This document shows, piece by piece, positions 62,531 through 64,000 of a stretch of 64,000 nucleotides of DNA. The stretch is from Escarpia spicata (lineage: Eukaryota; Annelida; Polychaeta; Sabellida; Siboglinidae), in contig OZ023210.1 of the NCBI GenBank assembly GCA_963995525.1, positions 7,969,906 to 8,033,905 of the forward strand, written 5' to 3'. Under the pieces are notes generated by a model. It made no database searches, was not told where the DNA came from, and saw only the letters and a program-made list of their open reading frames with translations. The translations under genes were made by a program, and so were the position numbers. The stretch's first letter is position 1. The number at the start of each line of letters is the position of its first letter.

Positions 62531-64000
62531 ATGGCGCCTTGCAAGCGGCAACTCAAGGCAAAGCGACACTTGGTGTGTGCGATCACTGCCACAGCTGGGT
62601 AGATTTTGCATTGTCCGGCTGTGGGAAGTCATGGGCAGGAACCATGGAGGAAGGATTCACCTTTCAGTGCATTGGGTGTTGGAAGGTGGAGTGTCTGCAG
62701 AAGGAGATAGTTAGGTTGACAGATAATGTGAAGGGAATTAGCAAGGAGACAGGTCGAATGGAGAGAGACGACAGGGAGAGAGGTGAGAATATTGTAAGAC
62801 TGAAGGAGAATAGCAGTGGCAAGAAACTGAAGAAAGGAGATTGAGAGGAGGGAAGGTGATTGGAGGGGAAGAAATTGGAAAATCGACGACAGAAAACGTG
62901 ACAAGCGTGAAGGTGACATGGGAGAAAGTGACCGCAGAGAAGCAGGGAGGGAAGATGGGACTGGAGAGGAGAGAAGAAAATGAGATGGGAGGAAAGATGA
63001 AGGGGCTAAAGGAAGTGAGAGCAATTGTGACAGAAGAGAAGTCGATAAAAGGGACGCTGACAGGAGGAAAGGTGACAAGAGAAAAAGCGACAGGAAAGAA
63101 TGGATCGGAAGAGAATGTGACAGGAGAGAAGACGACAGGGGAAAAAGACAAAGACCAGACATATGCAAACCGAAGAAGGAGCTACTCTAAGGCAGTGGTT
63201 GAGGGGGCAATGACGAAAGAGTGGGTGTTTATGGGCGACTCCGTTATGAGGAAGACGGACAAGACACTGAGCAAGGGCAAGGAGGTCGTTGTTTGTCTAC
63301 CGGGGGCTAGGATTGAACATGTGACTGACAGGGTAGAGAAGGTATTGGGACATGGCAAGGGAGGGTCTATACTGGTACATGTAGGAACAAATAATGCTGA
63401 CTGGGAGGGAGCAACTGGGATAGTACAGAAGGATTGACAGTTGGTGAGGAAGCTGAAGAAGACAAGAGTTGAACAGATAATTCTGTCAGGAATTTTGCCA
63501 GTAATGGGAGGAAGGGGGCAACGTATAGAAACTGCAAGAGGATGGCGATCAACGCACTAGTTGAGCAGATATGTGAAGAAGAGGGGGGGATTCACTGATT
63601 TATGGGAATACTTTGTTGGGGGGGGGGAGATATGTACATGAGAGATGGCTTCCATCTTAGTGGAAAGGGGGCAGCAGTTTTCTCAGAGAACCTGCTGCGA
63701 TCTGTTGACAGTGGGGCAGGTTGCATCTATTTAAACTAGATTCGCAGGGGGTACTAACAGAAAAGCCTGAAACTGGAGGCATAAATAAAGACAGCACAAA
63801 CAAATCAGCAAAGAACAGTCTGGAAAACTCTTCTGAAGCTGGATATAAATGTGTTTGTTTAAATGCAAGGAGTATAGTAAACAAAAGAAATAAACTAAAC
63901 ATTATGGTAGAAGATATTGACCCTCACATAATAGGTATAACCGAATCCTGGACCACCACCGATATATCAGATGCCGAATTGGGACTGACAGGATATGTAA
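62531..64000 (+). mobile_element. 5' half of a CR1-group LINE, running off the window
   Basis: ORF1 and the beginning of ORF2 are present. ORF1 starts ATG at 62,531 (MAPCKRQLK), then shifts frame into a PHD-like finger, CDHCHSWVDFALSGC...FQCIGC (62,578-62,690), a lysine/glutamate-rich repetitive linker, and an SGNH hydrolase domain. ORF2 is visible from about 63,847 with the endonuclease start CVCLNARSIVNKRNK and IIGITESWT, and continues past 64,000. Confidence 0.75.
62841..63437 (+). pseudogene. LINE ORF1 SGNH hydrolase-like domain
   Basis: After a charged linker of repeated T-x-E-K-x-T units (62,900-63,150) comes the esterase core: WVFMGDSVMRK with the block I GDS (63,234-63,242) and ILVHVGTNNADW matching block III G-T-N. 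CR1-group ORF1 proteins commonly pair a PHD finger with such an esterase. The frame is broken from the upstream finger and stops at 63,437, before the block V region (ILSGILPVMGGRG is in the next frame). Confidence 0.7.

Overview
The window is eukaryotic and reads like an AT-rich metazoan genome. Its genes are split by GT-AG introns, TATA boxes and AATAAA signals are present, and there are long dinucleotide and tetranucleotide microsatellites plus many non-LTR retrotransposons, MITEs and SINEs. The resident gene family is hemerythrin, the non-heme di-iron oxygen carrier known mainly from sipunculids, priapulids, brachiopods and some annelids. The host is therefore most likely a marine lophotrochozoan such as a brachiopod, sipunculid or annelid, or a priapulid. 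The species cannot be fixed from sequence alone.

Layout. Positions 61-30,058 hold three head-to-tail copies of a hemerythrin unit, with genes starting at 643, 15,182 and 26,169, all on the plus strand. The gene 2 to gene 3 period is 10,987 bp. The gene 1 to gene 2 distance is 3,552 bp longer because a CR1/L2-like LINE (5,063-8,611, minus) sits between them. Units 2 and 3 each carry a ~5.9 kb spacer that is absent upstream of gene 1. Inside that spacer is a ~5 kb element with long terminal inverted repeats and a decayed gene for a large uncharacterised protein family with a PIN/XPG-like acidic motif. A more divergent fourth hemerythrin gene (33,312-36,036) and a fifth (56,257-58,303) are also on the plus strand. 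A minus-strand two-exon hemerythrin relic with a premature stop lies at 53,728-54,630.

Between and around the genes are: a broken LINE (30,530-32,830); a second, unrelated TIR element (37,245-40,798) carrying a fuller but frameshifted relative of the same PIN/XPG-like protein family; a second CR1-like LINE (41,575-44,640) with a 2A-like motif; a foldback MITE (45,403-45,724); a single-exon galactose-3-O-sulfotransferase-like gene (49,428-50,705) with a probable pseudogene fragment behind it; a rearranged DIRS-like retroelement (59,984-60,640, minus); two minisatellite fields (59.2-59.8 kb and 61.4-62.1 kb); and the 5' half of a plus-strand LINE whose ORF1 has a PHD-like finger and an SGNH hydrolase domain (62,531 to the window end).

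How the genes relate. The five intact hemerythrin genes share the same four-exon structure: introns after codons 18 and 61 in phase 0, and in codon 104 in phase 2 (gene 4 is shifted by two codons). All seven predicted iron ligands are kept in every copy. Genes 1 and 2 encode identical proteins. The cluster looks like an oxygen-carrier locus amplified by tandem duplication and repeatedly invaded by transposons. The sulfotransferase shows no functional link to it. No RNA genes, CRISPR arrays or prokaryotic features were seen.
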